From: Alphaproteobacteria bacterium
GTDB taxonomy: Bacteria > Pseudomonadota > Alphaproteobacteria > Paracaedibacterales > VGCI01
Assembly (NCBI GenBank): GCA_021323455.1
Contig: JAJONN010000007.1
Location: 1-50,542 of the forward strand
Length of the DNA stretch: 50,542 bases
Direction: 5' to 3'
The position numbers and the translations under genes are program-made. Numbering within the stretch: position 1 is the first letter of the stretch; each line of letters begins with the position of its first letter. Of the stretch, positions 16,611 to 25,685 are shown one piece after another. Under the pieces are notes generated by a model. The model had not been told where the DNA came from. It saw nothing but the letters and a program-made list of their open reading frames with translations, and did not search any database.

Positions 16611-18188
16611 ATGTCCCCTCTCCCTGGTATCCCCACGGTTTTGTGCATTCTGGATGGCTGGGGCATTGCCCCCCCTTCAAAGAAGAATGGCATTTCCCTG
16701 GCACATACCCCCACCTGGGACCATTTTATGCGCACCTACCCTCATGGACAATTGCAAGCATCTGAAGGGTTTGTTGGCCTTCCGCCAGGACAAATGGGAA
16801 ATTCTGAAGTCGGCCACATGACCATTGGCGCCGGACGTGTTATCTTGCAAAATCTTCCCCGTATTGATGCCAGCCTTGGCATCGGGAAACAAAATGGAAA
16901 TAAAAACCTCACCTCTCTGCCTTACTTCGCTGACTTCATCAGCTCTCTCAAAAAAACAGGCGGCACTTGCCATGTCATGGGTCTTCTCTCCCCAGGAGGC
17001 GTTCATTCTCATCAATCCCACATAGAAGCTATCGTCCGATTCTTAACTGAACAGCGTGTCCCTGTCCATGTTCATGCCATCCTTGATGGACGGGATACAC
17101 CTCCTCAAAGCGCCTATGGTTATATCAAAGATTTTTTTGATCATACCACCCATCCCTTATCCACAATTGGGGGACGGTATTTTGCCATGGACCGGGACAA
17201 ACGCTGGGATCGAATTGAAAAAGCCTATCAAGCAATTGTTTTTGGAGAAGGGCCTTGTATCCATGACCCCTTGGCATTCTTGAAAGATCACTATAAAAAT
17301 GGCGGCGGGGATGAGTTCGTCCTGCCTCATTGTCATGAAAGCTATAGGGGTATGAAGGATGGGGACGGCCTTTTTATGGTTAATTTTAGGGCGGACCGGG
17401 TACGACAAATCTTAAAGGCGTTGCTGATGCCTGATTTTTCCGCCTTTAACCGGGGACGCCCCGTTTCTTTTGGCGCAACGCTCGCCATGGGAGAATACGC
17501 AACGGAGCTTACGCCCTTGATCCTCCCCCTTTTCCCCAAAGAGCAAGCAACTGACTCCCTGGGATCTATTGTTTCCACGGCAGGACTGAAACAGCTCCGC
17601 ATTGCAGAAACAGAGAAATATGCCCATGTGACGTTTTTTTTGAATGGCGGACGGGAAGCAACGTTTCCAGGGGAAGACCGGATTCTTGTTCCCTCCCCGG
17701 ACGTGGCCACTTATGACTTAAAACCGGAAATGTCCGCCGGGCACGTGACGGATAAAGCCATTGACGCTATGACAAACAGGCAAAAACCAAATCCATACGC
17801 CTTGATTGTTATCAATTATGCTAATACAGATATGGTCGGCCATACAGGCGCACAAGAGGCCATTATCAAAGCCGTGGAAACCATTGACCGCTGCCTGGGC
17901 CGCTTGGAAGAAGCAGCAAAAGAAGCTGGATACGCCCTCATCATTACAGCTGATCATGGAAATGTCGAACAGATGGTTGATGAAACGACTGGTATCGTTC
18001 ACACAGCTCACACGTGTAACCCGGTACCCTTTGTGTTAGTTAATGGCCCAAAAAATATCACAGCAGTCGCCAATGGCCAACTGAGCGACCTTGCCCCAAC
18101 AGTTTTGTCTCTCCTTGGATTGGCCATTCCTTCCAGTATGACGGGACAATCTTTGCTAAGGGAAAAAACTGCCCATGCTCTGGCATAA
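16611..18188 (+). CDS. gpmI: Cofactor-independent phosphoglycerate mutase
   Basis: A 525-residue manganese enzyme that interconverts 3- and 2-phosphoglycerate in glycolysis or gluconeogenesis. The alkaline-phosphatase-like metal site is seen in ILDGWG near residue 12 and in ITADHGNVEQM near 445. The phosphorylated Ser is in GQMGNSEVGHMTIGAGR at about 60-76. HAILDGRDTPPQSA and NFRADRVRQ are also family hallmarks. Length and ends are normal. It is the first gene of a gpmI-envC-ctpA run. Its stop overlaps the next gene by 14 bases, an arrangement usual in alphaproteobacteria. Confidence 0.96.
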   Translation: MSPLPGIPTVLCILDGWGIAPPSKKNGISLAHTPTWDHFMRTYPHGQLQASEGFVGLPPGQMGNSEVGHMTIGAGRVILQNLPRIDASLGIGKQNGNKNLTSLPYFADFISSLKKTGGTCHVMGLLSPGGVHSHQSHIEAIVRFLTEQRVPVHVHAILDGRDTPPQSAYGYIKDFFDHTTHPLSTIGGRYFAMDRDKRWDRIEKAYQAIVFGEGPCIHDPLAFLKDHYKNGGGDEFVLPHCHESYRGMKDGDGLFMVNFRADRVRQILKALLMPDFSAFNRGRPVSFGATLAMGEYATELTPLILPLFPKEQATDSLGSIVSTAGLKQLRIAETEKYAHVTFFLNGGREATFPGEDRILVPSPDVATYDLKPEMSAGHVTDKAIDAMTNRQKPNPYALIVINYANTDMVGHTGAQEAIIKAVETIDRCLGRLEEAAKEAGYALIITADHGNVEQMVDETTGIVHTAHTCNPVPFVLVNGPKNITAVANGQLSDLAPTVLSLLGLAIPSSMTGQSLLREKTAHALA

Positions 18189-19146
18189 GATTCTACCATT
18201 GCTCATGCCCGTTTCCCTGGCGTGTGCAGCGCCTTCTCCTTCTTCCAGAGACGTATCCCAGAAAGCAGTGCAACAAAAATTAGTCAAAATTGCAGCAACC
18301 ATCCAAAATTATGAGGCCCAACTCTCCGCTGTAGAACATGATTTAAACCAGGCGCGTGCAGAAGAAAGCGCTATTTTAGGAGAATTAGACCAACATAATC
18401 AACGGCTTATGGAAACAATTCACTATTTACGGCATGCAACTCAGTATTCTCCCTTACTTGCCATGCTATCTGCCCCTAAACCGGAAGACGTTATCCATAC
18501 CTCCCTATTGCTCCGGTCCATTACGCCTGAAATTCATCGGCGTAACCAGCAGCTTCTTGAAAAAGTTAAAGCGTTATCGCATGTCCGCGCTCAATTAGAA
18601 ACCAGGCAGAACCAGCTTCGGGATATTACCTTTCATTACCATGAAGAGCGCAACAATCTGGATGCATTGCTTAAAAATCACTCCCCAACGGTTTACGCAA
18701 TAGGGGAGAATCCTGAAAATAACCTAAATACTTTTACTTTAATTCCTCCCGTTACCGGAAAGCTTATTCCCACCTATAAAGATCCAAGGCCGGAATGGGC
18801 ATCCTTTACCCAAGGAGTCATCTTTAGCACACGCCCTGGCGCCCATGTCATCTCCCCTCTTTCTGGAACCATTGCTTTTGCAGGGGAATATGCCAAAGGC
18901 CAAGAAAAAATGGTTATTGTTGAAGCGCCAAATTCCCATATTGTCATTTCAGGCTTGGGATCTTTAAACTGTAAAGCGGGACAAAGCATTATAGCCGGAG
19001 AACCTATCGGACGCATGCCCCCAAAACCTCCCTTAAAAGCTGGAATGCCTGAACAAAATACCCAACGGCTTTACTTGGAGGTCTGGTGCCAGGAACAAAC
19101 CATTGACCCCCGCACTGTCCTTAAAGAAAAAAGGAAAGAACCCTGA
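18175..19146 (+). CDS. EnvC-like murein hydrolase activator (degenerate LytM/M23 domain)
   Basis: A 323-residue periplasmic protein. A signal peptide (MLWHKILPLLMPVSLACA) is followed by coiled coils at about residues 25-165 and a C-terminal LytM-type domain from about 195. The LytM domain has the fold landmarks (TRPGAHVISPLSGTIAFAGEY, LYLEVWC). It lacks the zinc-binding H...D and HxH residues: FTQGVIF stands where HxGxD is expected, and LYLEV where HLHFE is expected. This is what is known for EnvC, which activates cell-division amidases instead of cutting peptidoglycan itself. It starts inside the end of gpmI and its stop codon overlaps the ctpA start by one base. Confidence 0.85.
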   Translation: MLWHKILPLLMPVSLACAAPSPSSRDVSQKAVQQKLVKIAATIQNYEAQLSAVEHDLNQARAEESAILGELDQHNQRLMETIHYLRHATQYSPLLAMLSAPKPEDVIHTSLLLRSITPEIHRRNQQLLEKVKALSHVRAQLETRQNQLRDITFHYHEERNNLDALLKNHSPTVYAIGENPENNLNTFTLIPPVTGKLIPTYKDPRPEWASFTQGVIFSTRPGAHVISPLSGTIAFAGEYAKGQEKMVIVEAPNSHIVISGLGSLNCKAGQSIIAGEPIGRMPPKPPLKAGMPEQNTQRLYLEVWCQEQTIDPRTVLKEKRKEP

Positions 19147-20330
19147 TGTATCGTTATTGCCACCTTATCCTTATGACAAGCACCCTTCTCCTTGCCAGTT
19201 GCCGGGATTCAACGACAGATTCTCAGTCTGGCATTCTGTTTTCTGAAACACTCATCGCCAAAACCCTAGAAAGAGTAAGACACGAATACGTCGAAAAACC
19301 AGATGAAAAAAAGATGCTTGAAGGCGCTCTCAATGGTATGCTCATGGCCTTAGATCCTTATTCTTGTTTCTTAAACCCAGAATCTTACAAAATATATACG
19401 CAATCCACCAAGGGAGAATTTGGCGGGTTAGGTATGGAAGTTTTACTTATTGATGGAGTTTTAAAAGTTATTTCCCCAATGGATGATATGCCCGCGCAAA
19501 AAGCTGGAATTAAGCCTGGAGATATGATCACGCATGTGGACAGCATCCCGATCGCAGGACTCGCGCCTGAAGACGTTTTGAAACGCCTACATGGAAAGCC
19601 AGGAACATCTGTATCTTTAAAAATTAACCGAGGAACAGCAACGCCCTTTACGGTTAAAATCACCCGTGATCTTATTATTGTTAATCCCGTTAAATACCGT
19701 ACGGAAGGCCCTATAGGTTATATCCGAGTTAGTTATTTTAACGACCTCACAACCGAGAAGTTAACAGCAGCAATCCAGGCTATTCAAAAGGTCTTGGCCA
19801 AATCCTTGCGAGGGGTTGTTCTGGATTTGAGAAACAATCCCGGCGGTACGCTAGAGCAAGCTGTTTCTGTATCAAATTTATTTCTGGATTCTGGCGCCAT
19901 CGTCCACGTTAAAGGCCGGAACGCTATCCATAACCAGACTTTCACGGCAAAAGGGAAAGACCTTCTCAAAGACATCCCCCTAGCGATCCTCATCAATCAG
20001 GGATCCGCCTCTGCCTCTGAAATTGTTGCGGCAGCCCTGCGAGACAACCATCGAGCCGTCTTGATTGGAGAAAAAACATTTGGGAAAGGATCTGTCCAAG
20101 CTTTATATGCTCTGGAAAATTATGGGGGCATTAAAATCACAATTGCCCGCTTCTACACCCCAAAAGGAGAAGAGATTCAAGGCAAAGGCATTCAACCTGA
20201 TATTTTCTTAACGCTTACGCCTCCTGAACCCGTAAAAGACCCTGCCACGGATGCAAAGCCGGACGACAAACAACTTCAACGGGCCATCGACCTCCTTCAT
20301 GGCCTGTGGGCTGTTAAAATACGGCCATGA
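19146..20330 (+). CDS. ctpA: Carboxy-terminal processing protease CtpA (S41), lipoprotein
   Basis: A 394-residue periplasmic serine protease of the Tsp/CtpA family, which trims C-termini of envelope proteins and in several bacteria controls peptidoglycan hydrolases. The N-terminus has a lipobox (LLAS-C at residues 16-20), so it is probably lipid-anchored. A PDZ domain at about 90-165 includes the GLGMEV loop. The catalytic Ser is in NQGSASASEIVAAAL near residue 287 and the Lys in GEKTFGKGSVQ near 312. Length is normal. It is tightly coupled to the EnvC-like gene. The two together fit a peptidoglycan-remodelling operon. Confidence 0.95.
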   Translation: MYRYCHLILMTSTLLLASCRDSTTDSQSGILFSETLIAKTLERVRHEYVEKPDEKKMLEGALNGMLMALDPYSCFLNPESYKIYTQSTKGEFGGLGMEVLLIDGVLKVISPMDDMPAQKAGIKPGDMITHVDSIPIAGLAPEDVLKRLHGKPGTSVSLKINRGTATPFTVKITRDLIIVNPVKYRTEGPIGYIRVSYFNDLTTEKLTAAIQAIQKVLAKSLRGVVLDLRNNPGGTLEQAVSVSNLFLDSGAIVHVKGRNAIHNQTFTAKGKDLLKDIPLAILINQGSASASEIVAAALRDNHRAVLIGEKTFGKGSVQALYALENYGGIKITIARFYTPKGEEIQGKGIQPDIFLTLTPPEPVKDPATDAKPDDKQLQRAIDLLHGLWAVKIRP

Positions 20331-20569
20331 ACACCCGATTGCCTTTCTTTAAGAGCCTGTTTAAAAAAGGATTTCAAAAAAAATTGTCCAAAGCGCAAAA
20401 GAAAATGGTATCATTATAATAAGTGTGCTAGTCATTCCTGCTTTTATAGACCATTTGCCGGAATGGATGGACACCTTGGAAAAAGGGACATCAATTTTTC
20501 ATAACGATTGCCGACTTAAAGACCCCAGAACTTTCCCTGGGCGCTACCGGGAACATCAAGGTACGACAG
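20327..20569 (+). pseudogene. Possible deletion remnant of a divergent polysaccharide deacetylase gene
   Basis: In many alphaproteobacteria a divergent polysaccharide deacetylase gene sits between ctpA and rppH. Here an ATG overlapping the ctpA stop (20327) opens a 30-codon frame (MNTRLPFFKSLFKK...). After its stop, another frame reads LPEWMDTLEKG, which resembles the end of that family (W...TLE.KGI). This suggests that the gene was reduced by internal deletion. The similarity is short and judged from memory, so the call is weak. It could also be simple spacer. Confidence 0.3.
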
Positions 20570-21079
20570 ATGCCAACAAACAGGAGCCATATCAACCCAG
20601 ATAACATTATGTACCGCAGGGGCATCGGCCTTATGATTTTGAATAACGTTCAAAAAGTATGGGTCGGCCAGCGGCATGATACAAGCAACCTTATTGGATC
20701 CCACGCATGGCAAATGCCGCAAGGAGGCATTGACAGCACTGAAACACCCTGGCAGGCCGCTTTACGCGAGATGAAAGAAGAGATCGGCACCGTCAACGTT
20801 CGTCTCATTGCAGAAAGCCAAAATTGGATATCTTATGACTTTCCTGAAGAACTGCATACGAAATTGTGGGGAGGACGGTTTTTTGGCCAAACCCAAAAAT
20901 GGTTCCTCTTAAAATTTTTAGGAGATGACGCCGAAATTAATATCAACACGCGCCATCCTGAATTTATTGCTTGGCGCTGGGTTGATGCTCATCAACTCCC
21001 GGATCTCATTGTCCCTTTCAAGCATGACCTTTATCTTAAGGTTCTGGAAGAATTTAAAGATTATTTGTCAATTAATTAG
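20570..21079 (+). CDS. rppH: RNA pyrophosphohydrolase (Nudix)
   Basis: A 169-residue Nudix hydrolase that removes pyrophosphate from the 5' end of mRNA and so starts decay. In the alphaproteobacterial branch it can also act on dinucleoside polyphosphates. The opening YRRGIGLMILN and the W.MPQGGID turn are typical. The complete Nudix box is GGIDSTE ... REMKEEIG at about residues 51-72, and the end has FKHDLY..V. Length is normal. The stop codon TAG spans the junction with a MITE: TA is the target duplication and G the first base of the element. The mobile element may therefore have set the present 3' end, though the protein looks complete. Confidence 0.93.
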   Translation: MPTNRSHINPDNIMYRRGIGLMILNNVQKVWVGQRHDTSNLIGSHAWQMPQGGIDSTETPWQAALREMKEEIGTVNVRLIAESQNWISYDFPEELHTKLWGGRFFGQTQKWFLLKFLGDDAEININTRHPEFIAWRWVDAHQLPDLIVPFKHDLYLKVLEEFKDYLSIN

Positions 21080-21227
21080 GGCGTCTCATCAATAGAAGGA
21101 TTATGTAGCGAGAATGGTTTGTTTCGAGAACCGTATCGCAGAATACAATACATCAAAAGTATTTGAGTAACGGAAGCGTAAGAAAACGCCATTTGCAGGC
21201 CAAAAGACGATCACGGATCACACGCTC
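21079..21227. mobile_element. MITE copy 1 (about 149 bp, TA target duplication)
   Basis: It starts GGGCGTCTCATCAAT and ends GGATCACACGCTC, flanked on both sides by TA. Its interior shares long stretches with the copy at 28736 (for example TTTCGAGAACCGTATCGCAG and CGCCATTTGCAG), but about 16 bases are missing. It has no coding capacity. The ends match the IS5-like element at 11724, so that element, or an intact relative, could have moved it. Confidence 0.8.
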
Positions 21228-21537
21228 TAGTGGTACAATCCGCAGATAATTTATTTTAATTTTAGGCTTTTAAATAGGCTTATAGAGGAGAATGCCTAAG
21301 TTTTTAAGATAAATCATTCAAGAAATTAAATTGATCGCTTGAAACCTCGTTATCCTACTGAAGTTTCTAAAAAATAAATCAAAATATTAAGTCTCGTGTA
21401 AATACATTTTAAATAGTTAATGGCGAACCTTCTGAAAGGGCTAATACCTTATGAGTTCATCATTAAAATCTGGCAATTAGAATCAAAAAGATTTATCATT
21501 GATTTGAATCACCACAATTTGCGAATAAATATTCAAA
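21228..21537. other. AT-rich spacer before the Sel1 gene
   Basis: About 310 bases with no convincing gene. It contains the left copy (21243-21263) of a 21-bp direct repeat that recurs just after the Sel1 gene. Confidence 0.5.
21243..21263 (+). repeat. 21-bp direct repeat, left copy
   Basis: The 21 bases starting CAGATAATTT are identical to those at 22394-22414. The two copies bracket the Sel1 gene. Confidence 0.85.
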
Positions 21538-22380
21538 ATGAAAATAATTTCTATTTTAGCATTATCTTTATTAATTATAATGACTTTAAGTATATTTTTC
21601 TTAAAACACAGATCTGCCATTAATCAGCTGCATATTGATTTTCAACATAAATTACCACCAGATGATATTCCAGAAAAACAATCTAAATTAGGTATCAAAT
21701 TATTTAATTTAGGTGTTTCATTCTATAATAAAGGAAATTATTTAGAAGCCATAAAATGGTATCAGAAAGCTGCTGATCAAGGAAACAGCATGGCTCAACA
21801 CAATTTGGGATTTATGTTCGATCATGGCAAAGGGGTAAAGCAAGATCATGCGGAAGCCATAAAATGGTATCAGAAAGCCGCTAATCAAGGGAATCTGCTT
21901 GCTCAATACCACTTAGGGCATATGTATGCAAGCGGTGAAGGAACAAAGCAAGATTATGTTGAAGCTATAAAGTGGCATCAGAAAGCTGCTGATCAAGGGA
22001 ACGCAGAAGCTCAATACGATTTAGGGGTTATGTATCTGGAAGGCACGGGAGTAAAGCAAGATTATATTAAGGCGAAACTACTGTTCCAGAAAGCCGCTGA
22101 GCAGGGTGATACACAGGCTCAGCACAACCTAGGACATATATATTTACGCGGAGATGGAGTAAAACAAGATTATGCTGAAGCCATAAAATGGTTCCAGAAA
22201 GCAGCACATCAAGGTGAGGCAGGTTCTCAATACGATTTGGGAGTTATGTATTTACGAGGAAAAGGAGTGAAACAGGATGAGAAAGAAGCCATAAAATGGT
22301 TCCAAAAAGCCGCTGATCAAGGGCATACAGGAGCTCAAAAGGCTCTAGGAATTTTGAAAGAGACAAAAACTGGAGTCTAG
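21538..22380 (+). CDS. Sel1-like repeat protein with N-terminal membrane anchor
   Basis: A 280-residue protein. Residues 1-22 are a hydrophobic anchor or uncleaved signal (MKIISILALSLLIIMTLSIF). From about residue 60 there is one incomplete TPR-like unit followed by five 36-residue Sel1 repeats with the pattern LG.MY..G.GVKQDY.EAIKW.QKAA.QG...AQ. Sel1 repeats form solenoids for protein-protein contacts. In intracellular bacteria such proteins often act in host interaction, but nothing here proves a target. The repeats are close to one another in sequence, suggesting expansion within this gene. No clear ribosome binding site precedes the ATG. The gene is AT-rich, flanked by 21-bp direct repeats and close to mobile-element remains, so horizontal acquisition is plausible. 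Confidence 0.85.
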   Translation: MKIISILALSLLIIMTLSIFFLKHRSAINQLHIDFQHKLPPDDIPEKQSKLGIKLFNLGVSFYNKGNYLEAIKWYQKAADQGNSMAQHNLGFMFDHGKGVKQDHAEAIKWYQKAANQGNLLAQYHLGHMYASGEGTKQDYVEAIKWHQKAADQGNAEAQYDLGVMYLEGTGVKQDYIKAKLLFQKAAEQGDTQAQHNLGHIYLRGDGVKQDYAEAIKWFQKAAHQGEAGSQYDLGVMYLRGKGVKQDEKEAIKWFQKAADQGHTGAQKALGILKETKTGV

Positions 22381-22393
22381 TTGCCACAACTCT

Positions 22394-22414
22394 CAGATAA
22401 TTTATTTTAATTTT
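22394..22414 (+). repeat. 21-bp direct repeat, right copy
   Basis: Identical to 21243-21263. It begins 14 bases after the Sel1 stop codon. Confidence 0.85.
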
Positions 22415-22489
22415 TTTAATGCGGAAAAAAGGCAAATCTAGGATTTTAAAATCGAAAGAGACCTGGGCGAAATTCTTAGCCGATCCCGC

Positions 22490-22704
22490 TCATAGAATTC
22501 GGTTTATCTATACACCTAAACATGCTTCGTAGTTAAATCAGGGAGAAACCTGGTTTAGCATTTTGGTCAAGCGTACTTAAAAGGCTATCTGTTAAATCAA
22601 CACAAAAGTTGAAGGAAAAAATATCTGGCTTTATTTACTATTTTAATACAACAATGGCCAAGTCTTCCACATGGTCTTATAAAGGGAGGTCTTTCAATGC
22701 TTAA
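22490..22704 (+). pseudogene. IS630-family transposase, 3' remnant
   Basis: Read with two interruptions, this stretch encodes IYTPKHAS(stop)LNQGETWFSILVKRT and, after a frameshift, FNTTMAKSSTWSYKGRSFNA followed by TAA. These match the C-terminal part of IS630-type DDE transposases (TP.H.SWLNQ.E.WFS ... WTYKGKP). A Trp codon has become TAG and at least one frame change is present. The catalytic N-terminal part is missing. Confidence 0.7.
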
Positions 22705-23061
22705 GATAAATTATTTACGAATTGTTCCATTAGATCACATCCCTTGGAGACAACCTTTTCTTGTTTTTCAATACTTGACAATACCCCTTGATTGCGCCAA
22801 TGTCCGCTTTAGAAGCAAAGCCATTGAATGCAACATTGAGACCTTTTATCATTAAAGTATGATTTAATGTCAACAGCAATACCATTTATAGGTTCTCCAG
22901 AAATGAAGCGTTTGACTAGATATGATCCATTTTTCTTTCTCTTCTTCCCAAGTTTTCATAAGAAGAAACGAATGGGTTTTTTCTTTCTGGACCCCTTCTA
23001 TGCCCTTAAATTAGCCGCTAAGGTTTTTCAATACTAAATTTTAAAAGCTTCTGGAGCGCTG
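22705..23061. other. Gene-poor decay region
   Basis: About 360 bases without a supportable gene. On the minus strand a 40-codon frame (22726-22848 region, MIKGLNVAFNGFASKADIGA...) is seen, without a recognised family. It may be another remnant. Confidence 0.35.
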
Positions 23062-24164
23062 ATGCCAAATTCATCATCCCATCAATTGACATTTTTTTCT
23101 ATTCCCAGGCAAATTTGGGGTATTGGTTGGGGGGTTTTCTTTATCAATACCTCCTCCGTCATGGTTCGATCAATAGCCGCCGTTTACCTAAAAGCCGTCG
23201 TCGGTGTAGACATCGGCTGGATTGGATATGGGCAACGTTCGGCGGTGTTTTTATCTATCGCGTCATTGCGCGTATTGGCAATGGCATTCAGGCCACGCCG
23301 CGTGATGCCTTGGTCGGAGACATCGCTCCGGCAAAAAGCAGAGGCGCTTGTTACGGGTTGCGTGTGGGGTTAGGAATTGCAGGATCCTTTGCAGGGGCCT
23401 TTATCGCGTGGCACTTCATGCACAGAAGCAGCAATAATTATCAACAGCTTTTCTGGCTTGCGACCGTTCCTGCTGTTATTGCTGTTTTGACCGTCCTTGT
23501 CTTTATTAAAGAGCCTAAAAAGAACCTGCATCCGAAGGATCATCAGCCACGCCATCCAATCCATTGGGCAGATCTTCCCCGGTTAGGTCGCCGTTTTTGG
23601 ACCCTGATGGGGGTTATTGCTGTCTTCATGATTGCTCAAGTAGGTGAACCCTTTATGGTCTTGCATGCCCACCTCAGTTTTGGACTGCCAGAAGCCGATG
23701 CGCCTATTATTTTTCTCCTTTTCAACGCGACGCACTCAATCTCCTCTTTTCCTGTTGGCAAGCTTTCTGATCGTATGAGTCGCTACCATCTTCTCGGACT
23801 TGGTTTTATTATTTTGATTGCGTCAGATTTAATCCTTGCCATGGCGACCAATTTGACAACTGTTTATATTGGTATTGCTATATGGGGTTTCCAGATGGGC
23901 ATCCACCAAAGCATGTTTCTTGCCCTTGTCGCAGATAATTCGCCAGATGACCTTCGGGGAACCGCTTTAAGCGTTTACTATCTCATTAGCGGGGCTTCTC
24001 TGTTTTTAGCCAATACCTGTGGCGGCATTGTTGCACAACTTTTTAGCTCAAGCGCAACCTATTTGTTTTCCTTTGGTGTTGCCGTCATTGCGCTGATTTT
24101 CCTTCTTTTCATAATGCCAGAAAGAAAGAAAAACCCCATAAAATCGGATAAAACTATTGCTTAA
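23062..24164 (+). pseudogene. MFS transporter broken by an out-of-frame deletion
   Basis: The frame from 23062 begins like its intact neighbour (IWGIGWGVFFINTSSVMV ... VDIGWIG). It then stops matching near 23227. The match resumes in another frame as FIYRVIARIGNGIQATPRDA and continues to 24164. Compared with the paralogue at 24334, about 55 residues are missing at the junction. These cover the second and third membrane segments and the family motif A loop (LSDYLKKRKS in the intact copy). The second part alone has the remaining helices and an intact end, but no plausible start. Loss of TM2-3 plus the frameshift should abolish transport. Confidence 0.8.
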
Positions 24165-24333
24165 AAGCTAAGCCTAAGGTAAGTTCCTTCTAGATTTAAA
24201 AACAAGCCCTTGAAAATAAAAATATAAGTACAATTTTGTGCGTTTTGGAAGGTGATGACTCTCCAGTGACCGCTTTGTCAAAACAAACGTATATTTACGC
24301 AAGGATGGATGTTATGACAAAAGCGGGGACAGG

Positions 24334-25638
24334 ATGTCGCTAATCCACAAATCAGCGAACCAGTTACCGCGATCTTTTTTTTCCGCTACGTCTCAATTTT
24401 TTTTCTCTTTCTTTTCTTCCGGTATGATTCCAAAGACCATATGGGCTTTAGGAACCGCGATGTTTCTGATCAACATATCCGTAATTATGGTCTATAGCCT
24501 TAACGCCCTTTATCTCAGTACCGTCATAGGCGTTTCAGCCGTGTGGATTGGGGTGCTCGAAGGCGTCATTGAAGCAACATCGTCTTTTATGAAATTATTT
24601 TCAGGTGTTCTCAGTGACTACCTTAAAAAGCGTAAAAGCATTATGCTGGTTGGCTATACCTTAACCCTTATGAGCAAGCCTCTTCTCGGTATATCCTCTA
24701 GCTTTGGAGCTACCTTTGTGTTCCGGCTTATTGAGCGCGTGGGAAATGGCATGCAATCCACACCTCGTGATGCCCTGATTGGTGACGTTGCACCAACAGA
24801 GCATCGAGGGGCGTGTTATGGTTTACAACGCAGCCTTGGTCTTATGGGATCTATTTCAGGCGCTCTATTAGCCATGGTCGCTATGTCTTATACAATTAAT
24901 AACTTCCAATCCGTATTCATGCTGGCCTCTATTCCCGCAGCCATTGCTTTAGGCATCTTGTATTTTGCGGTTAAAGAACCAAAACATGCCCATTATGCCA
25001 ATGACATTCAAATCAATAAGGATGAAGAACGCCATCCTATCCACTGGTCAGACTTTCGCCGCCTGGGAAAAGAGTATTGGGGGTTGATGGCCGTTGTTGC
25101 TATTTTCATGCTCGCCCGTGTCAGTGAAACATTCATCGTTCTAAATGCTGTCAAAAACTTTGACCTACCCAGTGATCGTGCCCCCTTCATTATGATCCTT
25201 TATAACATCACCTATTGTTTATGTTCCTTCCCCATTGGCCTTATATCTGACCGAATTGGCCGATATAAGCTGTTAATTTTGGGCATCAGCGCATTCATGA
25301 TTGCTGATCTCCTCATTGCCTTGGCACCGAATCTGTATACTTTGTTTATTGGCGTCCTCTTTTGGGGATGTCAAATGGGTATTTCTCAAAATATCTTTGC
25401 GTCCCTTATTGCAGATCTTGCCCCAGAGGATTTGCGAGGAACAGGGTTTGGCGTTTTTTACCTAATCAGCGGCATATCGGTCATTGCCGGTGGCGCTGGC
25501 GCTGGCATGATCGCTCACTTTTACGGAGAGGGATCAGCTTTCATAATGAGTTTTGGAATCGCAGGACTTTCCATGGCAGCCCTGCTCTTTTTTGCGCCTG
25601 GAAAAAAGAAAACGGTAGCTATTTCTCCCAAGGCGTAG
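24334..25638 (+). CDS. MFS transporter, substrate unknown
   Basis: A 434-residue major facilitator protein with about 12 predicted membrane segments. The motif A-like loop GVLSDYLKKRKS lies between TM2 and TM3, and its counterpart LISDRIGRYK lies between TM8 and TM9. Around residues 135-155, ERVGNGMQSTPRDALIGDVAP is a conserved block shared with the upstream broken paralogue. The first 31 residues before MIPKTIW are rich in Phe and Ser and may not be translated. An internal start at 24427 is possible. The substrate cannot be inferred. The tandem arrangement with a broken copy shows a past gene duplication. Confidence 0.8.
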   Translation: MSLIHKSANQLPRSFFSATSQFFFSFFSSGMIPKTIWALGTAMFLINISVIMVYSLNALYLSTVIGVSAVWIGVLEGVIEATSSFMKLFSGVLSDYLKKRKSIMLVGYTLTLMSKPLLGISSSFGATFVFRLIERVGNGMQSTPRDALIGDVAPTEHRGACYGLQRSLGLMGSISGALLAMVAMSYTINNFQSVFMLASIPAAIALGILYFAVKEPKHAHYANDIQINKDEERHPIHWSDFRRLGKEYWGLMAVVAIFMLARVSETFIVLNAVKNFDLPSDRAPFIMILYNITYCLCSFPIGLISDRIGRYKLLILGISAFMIADLLIALAPNLYTLFIGVLFWGCQMGISQNIFASLIADLAPEDLRGTGFGVFYLISGISVIAGGAGAGMIAHFYGEGSAFIMSFGIAGLSMAALLFFAPGKKKTVAISPKA

Positions 25639-25685
25639 TAGTAAAAATGGATAATACAATCCAAACTTGTTTGTCAGGAGATACC

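Noticed and set aside
23200..23380. Programmed frameshift as an explanation for the broken MFS gene
   Set aside because: Comparison with the paralogue shows that about 55 residues are missing at the junction, so it is a deletion rather than recoding.
25362..25685. Upstream extension of the trcR frame
   Set aside because: This part overlaps the MFS gene in another frame and reads as Arg/Cys-rich shadow sequence. The ribosome binding site and family start are at 25686.
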